Assembly (NCBI GenBank): GCA_964007475.1
Contig: OZ023275.1
Span: 2,914,001 to 2,978,000, forward strand
From: Hybos culiciformis
Taxonomy: Eukaryota > Arthropoda > Insecta > Diptera > Hybotidae
DNA: 64,000 nt
Direction of reading: 5' to 3'
Position 1 is the first letter of the stretch; each line of letters opens with the position of its first letter. The translations under genes were made by a program, and so were the position numbers. The notes beneath the pieces are model-generated. The model was not told the DNA's origin. It was given only the letters and a program-made list of their open reading frames with translations, and did not search any database. This document shows positions 63,771 through 64,000 of this stretch, one piece after another.

Positions 63771-64000
63771 CAAATTGTCCAAAATAAACAAAAAAATTGC
63801 GAAGTGGCTGTAACTTTGTACAGACCTTTGAAAATGTATATATTTCAAGAAACCAAGGAGTCCCTAGCTAAAAAGAGTGTGCTGGAGTGGTCATGCTTGA
63901 CCCTTTGCGGCACATGTAAATAATATTATTTTGTATTTTTTTTTTGTAAATTACTATCAATATAGACAAGTTTGGTAAATTTAGCATCCTAAGATCTTAA
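63771..64000. other. Possible element entering at the window edge
   Basis: From CAGGCAAATTGTCC onward the sequence becomes less A/T-rich, with AAGTGGCTGTAACTTTGTAC and GAGTGTGCTGGAGTGGTCAT. This compositional change resembles the start of another transposon, but the rest lies outside the window and no terminal repeat can be tested. Confidence 0.3.

Noticed and set aside
1..64000. CRISPR arrays, bacterial operons, rRNA or tRNA genes
   Set aside because: No regularly spaced conserved repeats with unique spacers, no ribosome-binding-site organisation and no cloverleaf-compatible sequence were seen; all content is consistent with an insect-type nuclear genome.

Overview
The window is an extremely A/T-rich stretch of eukaryotic chromosome. 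It is full of long A and T homopolymers and TA, AAT and ACATATGTATGTA-type simple repeats. I found no convincing host gene, tRNA, rRNA or CRISPR array, and nothing bacterial. Base composition, dipteran-like TACATATGTATGTA words and the transposon mix (Ty3/mag, a CR1/jockey-like LINE, Penelope-like, hAT) suggest an insect, probably a fly. That assignment is inference. The window is most likely intergenic or a very long intron. Almost all interpretable content is mobile DNA.

Layout: 1-17.9 kb is nearly featureless apart from a 200-base assembly gap (2294-2493), one hAT end (2850-2935), a 97-base-period duplication (10511-10665) and a foldback element (11562-11823). From 17.9 to 23.5 kb lies the richest locus: a 5'-truncated non-LTR retrotransposon remnant interrupted by a nearly complete mag-clade Ty3 LTR retrotransposon (18746-23418). 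The retrotransposon has two LTRs identical by eye, a 4-base target duplication, and a gag-protease-RT-RNase H-integrase coding region broken once inside the integrase core. At 25.05-25.18 kb is a perfect 53-base-arm palindrome with unusually high GC. At 29.6 kb there is a MITE-like inverted repeat. At 31.0 and 35.2 kb there are two more truncated copies of the same LINE, in the same orientation.

From 36.3 to 39.5 kb there are two hAT-type elements with exact 8-base target duplications. The second keeps decayed hAT transposase C-terminal sequence, which is itself split by a nested inverted-repeat element. Two small inverted-repeat elements lie at 42.95-43.40 kb. At 50.8 kb is a short exon-like open stretch I cannot name. 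At 55.1-56.4 kb is a Penelope-like element remnant: a GIY-YIG endonuclease domain between about 360-base inverted arms. At 57.4-58.1 kb is a third hAT with an exact 8-base duplication. At 62.3-63.25 kb is an unclassified element with perfect 18-base inverted ends and a dispersed CCACGGTAATGACA-like motif. The final 230 bases may enter another element cut by the window edge.

The insertions give a partial time order: LINE before mag element (nested, identical LTRs, so recent), and hAT before its nested MITE. I did not find a clear new multigene system. The least explained items are the 25.05 kb palindrome, the 62.3 kb element and the 50.8 kb open stretch.
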